NCBI RefSeq assembly: GCF_039729195.1
Contig: NZ_CP155796.1
Span: forward strand, 4,340,001 to 4,404,000
DNA: 64,000 nucleotides
Origin: Mycobacterium sp. DL
Lineage (GTDB): Bacteria > Actinomycetota > Actinomycetes > Mycobacteriales > Mycobacteriaceae
Reading direction: 5' to 3'
Part shown: in pieces, positions 18,051-27,277 of the stretch
How the letters are laid out: each line of letters begins with the position of its first letter
How positions within the stretch are numbered: position 1 is the stretch's first letter
Program-made: the position numbers and the translations under genes
The notes under the pieces: generated by a model
The model's input: the letters and a program-made list of their open reading frames with translations, nothing else
Database searches by the model: none
Told to the model about the DNA's origin: nothing

Positions 18051-18812
18051 ATGGGTCTGTATGGGGATCAGTTCAAGGACAAGGTGGCCATCGTCACCGG
18101 CGCCGGTGGTGGAATCGGGCAGGCCTATGCCGAGGCGCTCGCGCGCGAGGGTGCCGCGGTCGTCGTTGCTGACATCAACACCGAGGGTGCCCAGAAGGTC
18201 GTCGACGGCATCAAGGGAGAGGGAGGCAACGCGGTGGCCGCCCACGTCGACGTCTCCGATCCCGATTCTGCCAAGGAGATGGCGGCGCAGACACTTTCGG
18301 AGTTCGGCGGCATCGACTACCTGGTCAACAACGCGGCGATCTTCGGCGGGATGAAGCTCGACTTCCTCATCACCGTGGACTGGGACTACTACAAGAAGTT
18401 CATGAGCGTGAACATGGACGGCGCGTTGGTGTGCACCAGGGCGGTGTACCGCAAGATGGCCAAGCGCGGCGGTGGGGCGATCGTCAACCAGTCCTCGACC
18501 GCGGCATGGTTGTACTCGAACTTCTACGGTCTGGCGAAGGTCGGCATCAACGGTCTGACCCAGCAGTTGGCCACCGAACTCGGCGGGCAGAACATCCGGG
18601 TCAACGCGATCGCGCCCGGCCCGATCGACACCGAGGCCAACCGCACCACCACCCCGCAGGAGATGGTCGCCGACATCGTGAAGGGTATTCCGTTGTCGCG
18701 CATGGGTGAAGTGGACGATCTCACCGGCATGTGTCTGTTCCTGCTCTCAGATCAGGCCAAGTGGGTGACCGGGCAGATATTCAATGTCGACGGCGGACAG
18801 ATCATCCGGTGA
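18051..18812 (+). CDS. Short-chain dehydrogenase/reductase (Rv0769-like)
   Basis: A 253-residue classical SDR with TGAGGGIG at about 16-23, NNAA, catalytic Y159 and K163 (YGLAK), and the C-terminal VDGG motif. It begins 12 bp after aldA and ends in a GTGA overlap with the next gene, so it is part of the operon. Its substrate is likely an alcohol intermediate of the same pathway (inference). Confidence 0.92.
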   Translation: MGLYGDQFKDKVAIVTGAGGGIGQAYAEALAREGAAVVVADINTEGAQKVVDGIKGEGGNAVAAHVDVSDPDSAKEMAAQTLSEFGGIDYLVNNAAIFGGMKLDFLITVDWDYYKKFMSVNMDGALVCTRAVYRKMAKRGGGAIVNQSSTAAWLYSNFYGLAKVGINGLTQQLATELGGQNIRVNAIAPGPIDTEANRTTTPQEMVADIVKGIPLSRMGEVDDLTGMCLFLLSDQAKWVTGQIFNVDGGQIIR

Positions 18813-19684
18813 CCATGAAGAACGATGACCTCAAGCTCGGCTACATCGGCCTGGGGAATCAGGGCGCGCCGATGGCAAAACGGCTCGCCGACTGGCCCGG
18901 CGGTCTCATCGTGTTCGATGTGCGCACCGAGTCCATGACGCCTCTGGCCGAACTCGGCGCAACGCTGGCCGACAGTGTCGCTGATGTTGCCGACGCCGAC
19001 GTCATCAGCGTCACGGTGCTGACCGACGCGCAGGTGCGCGACGTCGTGGGCCGGCTCGCCGATCACGCCAAGCCCGGCACCGTCATCGCGATCCACTCGA
19101 CGATCGAGCCCGATACCGCTGGCGAGCTTGCTGAGCAGCTGGGGCCGAAGGGTATTCACATTGTGGATGCTCCGGTCAGCGGTGGTGCCGGAGCGGCCGA
19201 GAAAGGCGAGCTGGCCGTCATGGTCGGCGCCGACGAGGACGCCTACGACAAGGTCAAGCCGGTGTTCAAGCAGTGGGCGTCGATGGTGGTCCGTGCCGGC
19301 GAGCCGGGAGCGGGAACCCGGATGAAGCTGGCACGGAACATGCTGACGTTCATCGGTTTCGCCGCGGCGTGCGAGGCGCAGAACCTGGCGGAGGCCGCGG
19401 GCATCGACCTGCAGAAGCTGGGACGGGTGGTGCGGCACAGTGACGCCCAGAGTGGCGGACCCGGGGCGATCATGGTCCGCGACGACACCGCACCGCTGCA
19501 GCCCGACCACTTCGTGTACGACATGTTCGTCCACACCCGCGGGTTGGCCGAAAAGGACCTGAAGCTGGCGCTCGGGCTCGGCAAGGCGACGGGGGTCGAC
19601 CTGCCTCTGGCCGAGATCGCGCTGCAGAACCTGGCCGCCGGGCTCGGCGTACCGCACACCACCTCAGCCGGCGACGACGGTTAG
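18809..19684 (+). CDS. 3-hydroxyisobutyrate dehydrogenase-like oxidoreductase (Rv0770)
   Basis: A 291-residue beta-hydroxyacid dehydrogenase with the N-terminal dinucleotide motif GLGNQG (14-19), the substrate loop DAPVSGGAGAAEKG and a conserved Lys in RMKLARNML. The GTG at 18809 overlaps the SDR stop as GTGA; the ATG at 18815 is the alternative. It probably oxidises a beta-hydroxy acid to a semialdehyde in the same pathway as AldA (inference). Confidence 0.9.
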   Translation: MTMKNDDLKLGYIGLGNQGAPMAKRLADWPGGLIVFDVRTESMTPLAELGATLADSVADVADADVISVTVLTDAQVRDVVGRLADHAKPGTVIAIHSTIEPDTAGELAEQLGPKGIHIVDAPVSGGAGAAEKGELAVMVGADEDAYDKVKPVFKQWASMVVRAGEPGAGTRMKLARNMLTFIGFAAACEAQNLAEAAGIDLQKLGRVVRHSDAQSGGPGAIMVRDDTAPLQPDHFVYDMFVHTRGLAEKDLKLALGLGKATGVDLPLAEIALQNLAAGLGVPHTTSAGDDG

Positions 19685-19698
19685 GAAGGAATCGAGTT

Positions 19699-20139
19699 AT
19701 GGACGAGCTGCGCCGCAAAGGCCTCGAGAAGATGAACGAGGTTTATGGCTGGGAGATGCCGGACATGCCGGGGGACTACTTCGCGCTCACCGCGGACCAT
19801 CTCTTCGGCACCATCTGGAGCCGGCCGGGTCTGTCGATGCGCGAGAAGCGGATGATGACGTTGACCTGCGTGACCGCACTCGGAATCTCGGAGCTGGCGG
19901 AGATCCAGGTCAATGCGGCGCTGGCCAACGAGGAGCTCACTGTCGAGGAACTCAAGGAGATGGCGATCTTCCTGACCCAGTACCTTGGCTTTCCCCTGGG
20001 CTCCAAGCTCGACGGGGTGGTCACCAAGGTGGCGGGCAAGAGGAAGAAGGATGCCGAGCGCGGTGCCGGCGAAGACAAGAAGGGCAACGTCAACGCGGCG
20101 TTGAAGATGCACTCCGGGAGCAAGCTCGATGATGAGTAG
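19699..20139 (+). CDS. Carboxymuconolactone decarboxylase family protein (Rv0771)
   Basis: A 146-residue CMD-family protein with the typical helical core from about residue 40 to 105. Where family members often have a histidine before VNAAL/VRAAL, this protein reads EIQVNAAL with Gln. It also has no CxxC, so it is not an AhpD peroxidase. The C-terminal tail is Lys-rich and hydrophilic. Activity is uncertain. It overlaps the next gene by 11 bp. Confidence 0.85.
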   Translation: MDELRRKGLEKMNEVYGWEMPDMPGDYFALTADHLFGTIWSRPGLSMREKRMMTLTCVTALGISELAEIQVNAALANEELTVEELKEMAIFLTQYLGFPLGSKLDGVVTKVAGKRKKDAERGAGEDKKGNVNAALKMHSGSKLDDE

Positions 20140-21355
20140 GTATGCCGCGCTGTCGCGCGACGAACTCGCCACGCTGGTGCCCGAGCTGCTCCTGATCGGT
20201 CAGCTCATCGACCGGTCGGGAATGGCCCACTGCATCAGCGCGTGGGGTCGGGACGAGATGTTGCAGGTCGCCATCGAGGAGTGGGCGGCCTCCAGTCCGC
20301 TGTACACCAAGCGGATGCAGAAGGCGCTCGAGTACGAGGGCGTCGACATCTTCACCCTGTTCAAGGGCCTGCAGCTCGACATCGGCGCCCCACCGCAGTT
20401 CATGGACTTCCGCTACATCGTCCACGACCGGTGGCACGGTGAGTTCTACCTGAATCACTGTGGCGCGTTGCTCGACGTCGAACCGATGGGCGAGGAATAC
20501 GTCCACGGCATGTGCCATGACATCGAGGACCCGACGTTCGACGCCACGGCGCTGGCCACCAACCGCAAGGTTCAGGTGCGGCCCATCCACCGGCCGCCGA
20601 GGACACCGTCGGATCAGCACCCGCACTGCCGGTGGACGGTGATCATCGACGAATCGTATCCGGAGGTGCCGTTCATCCCGGCGATGGACGTCGTCGCGGC
20701 CAGCCACGCACACTCGTGCGAACTCGACCCGATCGACCCGAATGACGAAGGCATGTCCAATTATTCGGGAGAGCTGTTGGCCGACGTGGACTTCGGCGCG
20801 TTCTCGCATTCGGCCCTGGTACGCATCGCCGATGAGGTGTGCCTGCAGATGCACCTGTTGGTGCTGTCGTTCACGTTGGCGGTGCAGAAGCGTGCGAAAG
20901 ACGATGCGGCGCTGGCGCGTTCCATCCGCACCAAGCAGTTGATCGGCATCGCAGGGGTGGCGGCGGAGCGAATCCACAAGGCGCTGAGGCTTCCCGGCGG
21001 TCCCGAGGGCGCGCTGCGGGTCCTCGAACTGCATCCGCTGCTGAACCCGGCCGCCTACGTGTACGCCGACGTGGACCCCGACTTCGTGCATGTACGGCGC
21101 TCACCGGCCTACGAGGACGACTCCTGGATCACGTTGGTATCGCCGGTCGCCGACCTGCCGCTGCAGGCGATCGTGCAGGCGGTCGACCCCCACCTGCGTG
21201 CCGAGGTCTCCGGCACCGAGTCGGACTGGACCGTGCGGGTCATCGAGACCGACACGGCGGCCAAGAAGCTGTCCGAGGTCCAGGTGACCGAGTTCAGCGG
21301 TGGCGCGTCCTGGGTGTTCGAGGATCGGAAGTCGTTGCCGCTGACCGTGGTCTGA
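20129..21355 (+). CDS. Conserved hypothetical protein, last gene of the aldA operon
   Basis: A 408-residue soluble protein that I cannot assign to a family. It has several His/Cys/acidic clusters: DRWHGEFYLNHCGALLDVEP near 91-110, HGMCHDIEDP near 126-135 and SHAHSCELDP near 192-201. These could hold a metal or an active site (inference). No signal peptide or membrane segment is seen. The start ATG (20129 or 20132) lies within the end of the CMD gene, so translation is coupled. Its place suggests a step in the aldA pathway. Confidence 0.8.
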   Translation: MMSRYAALSRDELATLVPELLLIGQLIDRSGMAHCISAWGRDEMLQVAIEEWAASSPLYTKRMQKALEYEGVDIFTLFKGLQLDIGAPPQFMDFRYIVHDRWHGEFYLNHCGALLDVEPMGEEYVHGMCHDIEDPTFDATALATNRKVQVRPIHRPPRTPSDQHPHCRWTVIIDESYPEVPFIPAMDVVAASHAHSCELDPIDPNDEGMSNYSGELLADVDFGAFSHSALVRIADEVCLQMHLLVLSFTLAVQKRAKDDAALARSIRTKQLIGIAGVAAERIHKALRLPGGPEGALRVLELHPLLNPAAYVYADVDPDFVHVRRSPAYEDDSWITLVSPVADLPLQAIVQAVDPHLRAEVSGTESDWTVRVIETDTAAKKLSEVQVTEFSGGASWVFEDRKSLPLTVV

Positions 21356-21367
21356 CGCGGCAATGTT

Positions 21368-21429
21368 CGCCGAGCGTACGGTTTCTGATGGATCTGGTCG
21401 GAAAGTCATCAGAAACCGTGCATTCGGCG
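21368..21429. repeat. Long intergenic hairpin between convergent genes
   Basis: Perfect 13-bp arms ACGGTTTCTGATG (21378-21390) and complement (21407-21419) enclose a 16-nt loop. A further outer pairing CGCCGA/TCGGCG (21368-21373 with 21424-21429) is joined across an imperfect 4-bp stretch. It probably serves as a bidirectional terminator, and may be a mobile palindrome. Confidence 0.7.
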
Positions 21430-21433
21430 TCGC

Positions 21434-22027
21434 TCACCGGGGTAGCAGAGCGCCGCCCACCCAGCGGCGCAGGTAGGCGCGAAGTTCATCGCCGCGGCGT
21501 GGCGGGCGGCCCGGATCGATCACGAACGACTGCAGGATCCGCAGCAGATGCTCGGCGAGCTCGTCGAGGTCCGCATCGGCGAAGCCGGCCGCCTCCCACT
21601 CGACGTCGAGCCGTCCGACCATGTCCCGCCCGAACCGCAGGGCGATGTCGGAGGTGACCGATTCGACGTGCCTGGCCCCGCCGGGCACCAGGAGCAGTCC
21701 GATGTACTTCTCTCTCGGCAGCCACTCCAGCGCCGTCGCAAGAGCTTCGGTGACAGCGTCGGCAGGGTCCCCGATCCCGGCCAGATGCTCGGTCAGCCTG
21801 GCCAGGAAGCCGTCGACGGCGTGCACCGCCGCGGCGACGAGCAATGCCTCGGTGCTGGAGAAGTAGCGGTACACCGTCTGGCGGGTGACCCCGACGGTGC
21901 GGGCCACATCGGAGATGCTGAAATCCGCACCGTGGTCCTCGATCGCCTTGCCCGCGGCACCGAGAATCCTGGCGATCGCCTCCTCATCCGAGGCGGGCTT
22001 GGCCCCTGACCAACCGTGGGTGCGCAC
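21434..22027 (-). CDS. TetR family regulator
   Basis: A 197-residue repressor with a TetR HTH ending in TVYRYFSSTEALLVAAAVHAV. GTG at 22027 is chosen because AAGG lies about 7 nt upstream; TTG at 22030 is an adjacent alternative. It follows the CYP125-like gene on the same strand 29 bp downstream, so it is probably co-transcribed and autoregulated through the palindrome at 23330-23357. Confidence 0.88.
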   Translation of the reverse strand: MRTHGWSGAKPASDEEAIARILGAAGKAIEDHGADFSISDVARTVGVTRQTVYRYFSSTEALLVAAAVHAVDGFLARLTEHLAGIGDPADAVTEALATALEWLPREKYIGLLLVPGGARHVESVTSDIALRFGRDMVGRLDVEWEAAGFADADLDELAEHLLRILQSFVIDPGRPPRRGDELRAYLRRWVGGALLPR

Positions 22028-22056
22028 CAAGGAACCTTAGGCCACCCGTGGCGGCG

Positions 22057-23289
22057 TCAACGGTAGGCGACCTGTAGATCCTTGACGCCGTTGATCCAGC
22101 CCGACCGCAGCCGCAGCGGCTCGGACAGCTTCGTGATGTCGGGAATCTGATCGGCGAGCTCGTTGAACATCAGTTTGATCTCCATCCGGGCGAGGTTGGC
22201 GCCGATGCAGAAGTGCGCGCCGTTGCCACCGAAAGCCAAGTGGGGGTTGGGGTTGCGCAGGATGTCAAACTCGAATGGACGGTCGAAGACCTCGTCATCG
22301 AAGTTCGCCGAGCTGTAGAACAAGCCGACCCGCTGCCCCTCGGCGACCGTGACATCGCCGAGCTCGACATCGGCGAGGGCCGTGCGCTGGAAACAGTGCA
22401 CCGGGGTGGCCCAGCGGATGATCTCCTCGACCGCGGTGTCCGGCCGATCCCGCTTGAACAGTTCCCACTGATCGGGGTTCTCGAGGAACGCGTTCATCCC
22501 GTGCGTCATCGCGTTGCGGGTGGTTTCGTTTCCGGCGACCGCCAACAGGATCACGAAGAACGCGAACTCGACATCACCCATCGCTTCACCGTCGATGTCC
22601 GCCTGGATGAGCCTGGTGACGATGTCGTCGGCGGGGCAGCGGCGCCGCTCCTCGGCCATGTTGTAGGCGTAACCCATCAACTCGGCGTTGGCGACGGTGG
22701 GGTCGGAGTCGAAGTCGGGATCGTCGGTGTTCATGATGCAGTTGGTCCAGTGGAACAGCTTCTCGCGGTCGGCCTCGGGCACGCCGATGAGATCGGCGAT
22801 GGCCTGCAGCGGCAGTCCCACCGCGATGTCGTCGACAAAATTGCCGGCGTCCTTCTCGGCCGCGGCCCGCACGATGTCACGCGCCGCAACAGCCAGGCGC
22901 TCCTCGAGCGCCGCGATCGCCCTGGGGGTGAAGAGCCGCGAGACGATCTTGCGCAACCTGGTGTGCTCGGGGGCGTCGTGGTTGATCAGCAGGGCCTTGG
23001 TCAGGTCGAGTTGCTCGGCGGTGACACCGTCGGGCAGGCGCATCACCGCCCCCTTGCGATTGGTGGACCACAGCGCGCCGTCCCGTGAGATCGACTTGAT
23101 GTCCGCGTGCCGGGTGACCACCCAGTAGCCGCCGTCGTCGAAGATCGACTCGGCCTGTGCGTTCCACCAGACCGGTGCGGTCTTGCGCAATTCCGCGAAC
23201 TCGGTGACGGGAATGCCCTTGAGCAGCACATCCGGGTCGGTGAAGTCATACCCCTGGGGCAGGAACGGGCAGCTGGGGGCGGTGGTCAT
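22057..23289 (-). CDS. CYP125-like cytochrome P450
   Basis: A 410-residue P450 strongly resembling CYP125 sterol C26-hydroxylases. Shared stretches include LPQGYDFTDPDVLL at the N-terminus, ADDIVTRLIQADIDGE, the I-helix AVAGNETTRNA, EEIIRWATPV and the heme loop FGGNGAHFC with ligand C361. The ATG at 23289 follows GAAGGA; the longer frame crosses the promoter. It is absent from this place in M. tuberculosis. It diverges from purD and is followed by a TetR gene. Sterol or fatty-acid side-chain oxidation is the likely reaction class. Confidence 0.88.
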   Translation of the reverse strand: MTTAPSCPFLPQGYDFTDPDVLLKGIPVTEFAELRKTAPVWWNAQAESIFDDGGYWVVTRHADIKSISRDGALWSTNRKGAVMRLPDGVTAEQLDLTKALLINHDAPEHTRLRKIVSRLFTPRAIAALEERLAVAARDIVRAAAEKDAGNFVDDIAVGLPLQAIADLIGVPEADREKLFHWTNCIMNTDDPDFDSDPTVANAELMGYAYNMAEERRRCPADDIVTRLIQADIDGEAMGDVEFAFFVILLAVAGNETTRNAMTHGMNAFLENPDQWELFKRDRPDTAVEEIIRWATPVHCFQRTALADVELGDVTVAEGQRVGLFYSSANFDDEVFDRPFEFDILRNPNPHLAFGGNGAHFCIGANLARMEIKLMFNELADQIPDITKLSEPLRLRSGWINGVKDLQVAYR

Positions 23290-23329
23290 GTTCTGTCCTT
23301 CGCGTGTGACGTACGGCACTTTCGCTCGA

Positions 23330-23357
23330 CCATACACTGCGCCGCTGCACTGTATGG
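23330..23357. promoter_or_regulatory. Putative operator of the P450/TetR operon
   Basis: CCATACA (23330-23336) and TGTATGG (23351-23357) are inverted, with an inner TGC/GCA match. The site covers TATGGT (23334-23329), a likely minus-strand -10 for the P450 gene. Confidence 0.5.
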
Positions 23358-23391
23358 CCGAGGACGTGGGTCCTGCCGGGCGTGATGGCAC

Positions 23392-23397
23392 TAGGGT
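23392..23397 (+). promoter_or_regulatory. purD -10 hexamer
   Basis: TAGGGT ends 8 nt before the GTG at 23406; a leaderless start is likely. Confidence 0.55.
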
Positions 23398-23405
23398 GGG
23401 CATCT

Positions 23406-24674
23406 GTGCACGTCCTGGTGGTCGGATCCGGAGCCCGTGAACACGCGCTGCTGCTTGCGCTGCGCCGAGACCCGGAGGTCGACGGACTTTCCATAGCTCC
23501 CGGCAATGCAGGCACAGCAGCGGTCGCCGACCAGTACGAGCTCGACGTGACGTCGGGGGCGGCCGTGGTCGCCCTGGCCCGACGCATCGGTGCCGACCTC
23601 GTGATCATCGGCCCCGAGGTGCCGCTGGTGCTCGGCGTCGCCGACGCGGTGCGAGAGGCGGGCATCGCCTGCTTCGGCCCGACGAAGGACGCAGCGCGCA
23701 TCGAAGGCTCGAAGTCGTTCGCCAAGGACGTGATGACCGCGGCCGGTGTGCGGACCGCCGTCAGCGAGATCGTCGACAACCCGGCCCACCTCGACTCCGC
23801 CCTGGACCGCTTCGGGCCCCACGCGGGAGATCCCGCGTGGGTGGTGAAGGACGACGGGCTGGCCGCAGGCAAAGGTGTGGTGGTCACCGCAGATCGTGAC
23901 GCCGCCCGCGCACACGCGGCGAGCCTTCTCGACGCCGGTCACCCGGTGCTCCTCGAATCGTTCCTCGACGGACCCGAGGTGTCGCTGTTCTGCGTCGTCG
24001 ACGGTGAGACAGTGGTTCCGCTGTTGCCGGCCCAGGACTTCAAACGAGTCGGTGACGGCGACAGCGGACCCAACACCGGCGGCATGGGCGCCTACACGCC
24101 ACTGCCGTGGTTGTCCGACGAGATGACCCGGCGCATCGTCGACGAGTTGGTCACCCCGGTTGCCGCCGAACTGGTCAAGCGCGGCAGCTCATTCTCCGGC
24201 CTGCTCTACGCCGGGCTGGCGATCACGTCCAAGGGGCCCGCCGTCGTCGAATTCAACTGTCGCTTCGGCGATCCGGAAACCCAGGCGGTGCTCGCGCTGC
24301 TGGAGTCCCCACTGGGTCAGCTGCTGCGGGCCGCTGCCACCGGCGAACTCGCCGGCCAGCCTGCGCTGCAGTGGCACGACGGTGCGGCGGTGACGGTGGT
24401 GGTCGCTGCAGAGAACTATCCGGGCCGTCCGCGCGTCGGCGACGTGATCCATGGAGCGGATGCCGAGGGCGTGCTGCATGCCGGCACCGCCCGCCGCGAG
24501 GACGACGCCATCGTGTCCTCCGGTGGCCGTGTGCTGTCGGTGGTGGGCACCGGTCCGGACCTGGCGGCCGCGCGCGAGATGGCCTATGCGCGGATCGGCT
24601 CGATTCGGTTGCCCGGCAGCCATTTTCGCAGCGATATCGGTCTCGCGGCGGCGGAGGGGCGAATCTCGCTCTAA
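23406..24674 (+). CDS. purD: Phosphoribosylamine-glycine ligase
   Basis: A 422-residue GAR synthetase, step two of purine synthesis, joining phosphoribosylamine and glycine with ATP. The N-terminal [21 protein letters not shown], the ATP-grasp core [13 protein letters not shown] and [11 protein letters not shown] are diagnostic. GTG at 23406 is chosen over the track's earlier ATG because it begins exactly at the conserved HVLVVG and is 8 nt from TAGGGT. The 3' end overlaps the convergent esterase by 4 bp. Confidence 0.97.
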   Translation: MHVLVVGSGAREHALLLALRRDPEVDGLSIAPGNAGTAAVADQYELDVTSGAAVVALARRIGADLVIIGPEVPLVLGVADAVREAGIACFGPTKDAARIEGSKSFAKDVMTAAGVRTAVSEIVDNPAHLDSALDRFGPHAGDPAWVVKDDGLAAGKGVVVTADRDAARAHAASLLDAGHPVLLESFLDGPEVSLFCVVDGETVVPLLPAQDFKRVGDGDSGPNTGGMGAYTPLPWLSDEMTRRIVDELVTPVAAELVKRGSSFSGLLYAGLAITSKGPAVVEFNCRFGDPETQAVLALLESPLGQLLRAAATGELAGQPALQWHDGAAVTVVVAAENYPGRPRVGDVIHGADAEGVLHAGTARREDDAIVSSGGRVLSVVGTGPDLAAAREMAYARIGSIRLPGSHFRSDIGLAAAEGRISL

Positions 24675-25528
24675 GTCGTCAGCAGCGGTGCCGCCCACAT
24701 CAACTCGTCGGTGAGTTGGGACGACCAGTACGACGCGTCGTGGCCGCCGGGAGAGAAGCCCCCGGCCGGTGGCGTTGCGAGCTGGTCGATGAACTGTTGC
24801 GTCGCGGCACGGAACGGGTCGTCGTCTCCGCAGTCGATGCGCAGCGGAATCCCGTTGAGCGCGGCCAGACCCCACACACTGTTGGCGGCGTAGTCCTCGT
24901 CACCGTCGAAGGCTCCCGGCGCCGCGGCCCCCGGCGATGTCCACAGCGCAGGGCTGACCGCGCAGATCGCGGCCGTGCGTCCGGCCCCCAGTCGCGAGCC
25001 CAGGAGCATGGCGCCGTAACCACCCATGGACCATCCCAGGAAACCCACCCGGGAGGTGTCGAGGCCCTGCGCGCCCAGCAGTGGGAGGAACTCGTCGAGG
25101 ACCATCGCGCCCGAGTCTTCACCCGAGGCGCGCCGGTGCCAGTACCCGTTGCCCCCGTCGACCGCGGCGAGCGCGAACGGAGGCACGCCGGCTCGCACCG
25201 CATCCGCCAGGAACCGCTCGGCTCCCATCGACATCACCGTCTGCGCGTTGGAGTCCTTACCGTGCAACAGGATCACCGGCCGCAGTGGCGCGGTCTGCCC
25301 GGGCGGGCGGGTGATGATCCAGTTGGTCGTCGCGCCGCCGCGGGCCGCGGACGCGAAGGAACCGCTTTCGTAGGTCGGGGCCGGGACTGGTGGTGCGGGC
25401 GGTGCGCCTGCGGCCACAGAGGCGCCGAATACGGACACCCCGGCGACTCCGGCCGCTGCCGCGACGCCAGTGCGCACACCGATGGTCAGAAGGGCGCGAC
25501 GGTTGATGGCTGGCATGCGCGCCATCAT
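24671..25528 (-). CDS. Exported esterase, alpha/beta-hydrolase (Rv0774c-like)
   Basis: A 285-residue hydrolase of the esterase D / S-formylglutathione hydrolase type. The nucleophile S167 sits in GWSMGG, an Asp-rich CGDDDPF follows, and the catalytic His is probably in PGGHD. The N-terminus NRRALLTIG plus a hydrophobic Ala/Gly/Val stretch to about residue 41 resembles a twin-arginine signal. Three in-frame ATGs (25528, 25525, 25516) are possible starts. Its neighbour Rv0774c in M. tuberculosis is an esterase. Confidence 0.87.
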   Translation of the reverse strand: MMARMPAINRRALLTIGVRTGVAAAAGVAGVSVFGASVAAGAPPAPPVPAPTYESGSFASAARGGATTNWIITRPPGQTAPLRPVILLHGKDSNAQTVMSMGAERFLADAVRAGVPPFALAAVDGGNGYWHRRASGEDSGAMVLDEFLPLLGAQGLDTSRVGFLGWSMGGYGAMLLGSRLGAGRTAAICAVSPALWTSPGAAAPGAFDGDEDYAANSVWGLAALNGIPLRIDCGDDDPFRAATQQFIDQLATPPAGGFSPGGHDASYWSSQLTDELMWAAPLLTT

Positions 25529-25600
25529 GCCATTGCGCCGGCGTGGGCAATGGCTGCCGATTAGGCGAAACCGCGATGCCGAAACCCCCTGACTGGCACG

Positions 25601-26209
25601 ATGCTATGGGTGACGGCAGCAGTCACTCCTAAGGGAGAACGTCGGCGGTATGCGCTGGTCAGCGCAGCTGCCGACCTGCTCTGCGAAGGAGGTTTCGACG
25701 CGGTGCGGCACCGTGCCGTCGCGCGTCGGGCCGGGCTCCCGCTGGCGTCGACGACCTACTACTTCTCCTCGCTCGAAGACCTCATCGCCAAAGCGGTGGA
25801 ACACGTCGGTACGCGGGAGGCGACGGAGTTGCGCGACCGGGTCGCTGTGCTGTCCCGGCGGCGCCGCGGCGCCGAGTCCACTGCCGAGGTCCTCGTCGAT
25901 CTGTTGGTCGGCGAGAGTCCGGAACGTGTTACCGAACAACTGATCTCGCGATACGAGCGCTACATCGCCTGCGCACGGCAACCCGGCCTGCGCGACATCC
26001 AACGGCGCATCCTCGCCCAACGGACCGATGCCGTGGTCGAGGTCGTGGAACGCTCGGGCAGGTCCGTGCGTGCCGAACTGCTGACCGCTCTGGTGTGCGC
26101 AGTGGACGGCGCGGTGGTGGCTGCGCTGGTCGGGGACGGCGACGGCCCCCGGGCGACGGCCAGGGCCACCCTGATCGACGTCATCGACGTGCTCGCGCCG
26201 TTCGACTGA
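25601..26209 (+). CDS. TetR family regulator (Rv0775-like)
   Basis: A 202-residue TetR protein with HTH segment HRAVARRAGLPLASTTYYFSS. The C-terminal domain is typical of TetR members with a WHG-like core. The start may be ATG 25601 or GTG 25610 (MTAAVTPKGERRR). It may regulate the convergent-side esterase or the following SDR; no operator was found. Confidence 0.86.
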   Translation: MLWVTAAVTPKGERRRYALVSAAADLLCEGGFDAVRHRAVARRAGLPLASTTYYFSSLEDLIAKAVEHVGTREATELRDRVAVLSRRRRGAESTAEVLVDLLVGESPERVTEQLISRYERYIACARQPGLRDIQRRILAQRTDAVVEVVERSGRSVRAELLTALVCAVDGAVVAALVGDGDGPRATARATLIDVIDVLAPFD

Positions 26210-26243
26210 TGGCGTTTGCTTTTTCCGGTCCGGGGTTATCTCC

Positions 26244-27236
26244 GTGGGGGTGACGATCAGCCGGCTTCTGGCCACTGCGGCAGACACCGCGCTGGACCGG
26301 TCCGTGGTACTGGGTTACACCAAGGTCGGCTCGCAGCTCCGCCGCCTCTGGTGGCCTGCCGACCCGCCGCTGGAGGCGATGGCAGGCAAGAGGGTCGTGG
26401 TCACCGGTGCGACCGCGGGCATCGGCGAGGCGATGGCAGGGTCGTTCGCCCGACTCGGCGCCACCGTCCACCTGCTCGGGCGCGACGCGCAGAAGGTCAC
26501 GCGTAGCTCCGAAGCGATCCGCAAGACGGTGCCGGGGGCCGCCGGGGGGTCGGTGGTCGAGGAGGTTTGCGACGTCTCCGATCTCGACGCGGTGCGGGCA
26601 TGGACCGCCGACCTGCGCTCACGAATCGACGCGTTGCACGGTCTGGTGCACAACGCCGGGGTGATGCCCAAGACGCGCACCGAGACCCCGCAGGGCCACG
26701 AGACCCAACTCGCATGCCATGTGCTCGGCCCGCACGTGATGACCGAGCAGTTGCTGCCGCTACTGCGCAACGCGCACGGCTCCTCGGTGGTCTTCATGTC
26801 GTCGGGCGGCATGTACACGACGCCGTTGCGCGCCGCCGACCTCGAGTCCCGAGACGGTGACTACGACGGCGTGCGGGTGTATGCGCGCACCAAACGGATG
26901 CAGGTGGTGCTGGCCGCGGAGTGGGCCCGCCGCTTGGCCGGCACCGGTGTTCGTGTCGAGAGCACCCACCCGGGATGGGTGGAAACCCCGGGAGTGGCAG
27001 AGGCGTTACCGGCCTTCCGCCGCGTCACCCGGCCCCTGCTGCGTGATGCGGCCGATGGAGCGGACACCGCCGTGTGGTTGGTGGCGACCAGACCCGAATC
27101 ATCGGGCGGGCACTTCTGGCACGACCGGATGCAACGTCCGACGACGTTCGGCTGGCAACGTCGTGACGATCCCGAGGAGGTCGCGGACTTCCTCGACGAG
27201 GTTTCGCGGTTGACACTGCAGAGCCAACCCGACTGA
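26244..27236 (+). CDS. Short-chain dehydrogenase (DHRS12/retinol-dehydrogenase-like)
   Basis: A 330-residue SDR with an N-terminal extension of about 48 residues before [15 protein letters not shown] at about 135 and the active-site YARTK. The layout is like eukaryotic DHRS12/RDH-type SDRs. GTG 26244 is the first start; GTG 26250 is equally possible. Substrate unknown. It follows the TetR gene by 34 bp. Confidence 0.87.
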   Translation: MGVTISRLLATAADTALDRSVVLGYTKVGSQLRRLWWPADPPLEAMAGKRVVVTGATAGIGEAMAGSFARLGATVHLLGRDAQKVTRSSEAIRKTVPGAAGGSVVEEVCDVSDLDAVRAWTADLRSRIDALHGLVHNAGVMPKTRTETPQGHETQLACHVLGPHVMTEQLLPLLRNAHGSSVVFMSSGGMYTTPLRAADLESRDGDYDGVRVYARTKRMQVVLAAEWARRLAGTGVRVESTHPGWVETPGVAEALPAFRRVTRPLLRDAADGADTAVWLVATRPESSGGHFWHDRMQRPTTFGWQRRDDPEEVADFLDEVSRLTLQSQPD

Positions 27237-27277
27237 TCGATGATGGGTGATTCCAGCGACGAGTAAGGGGAGGCGCG

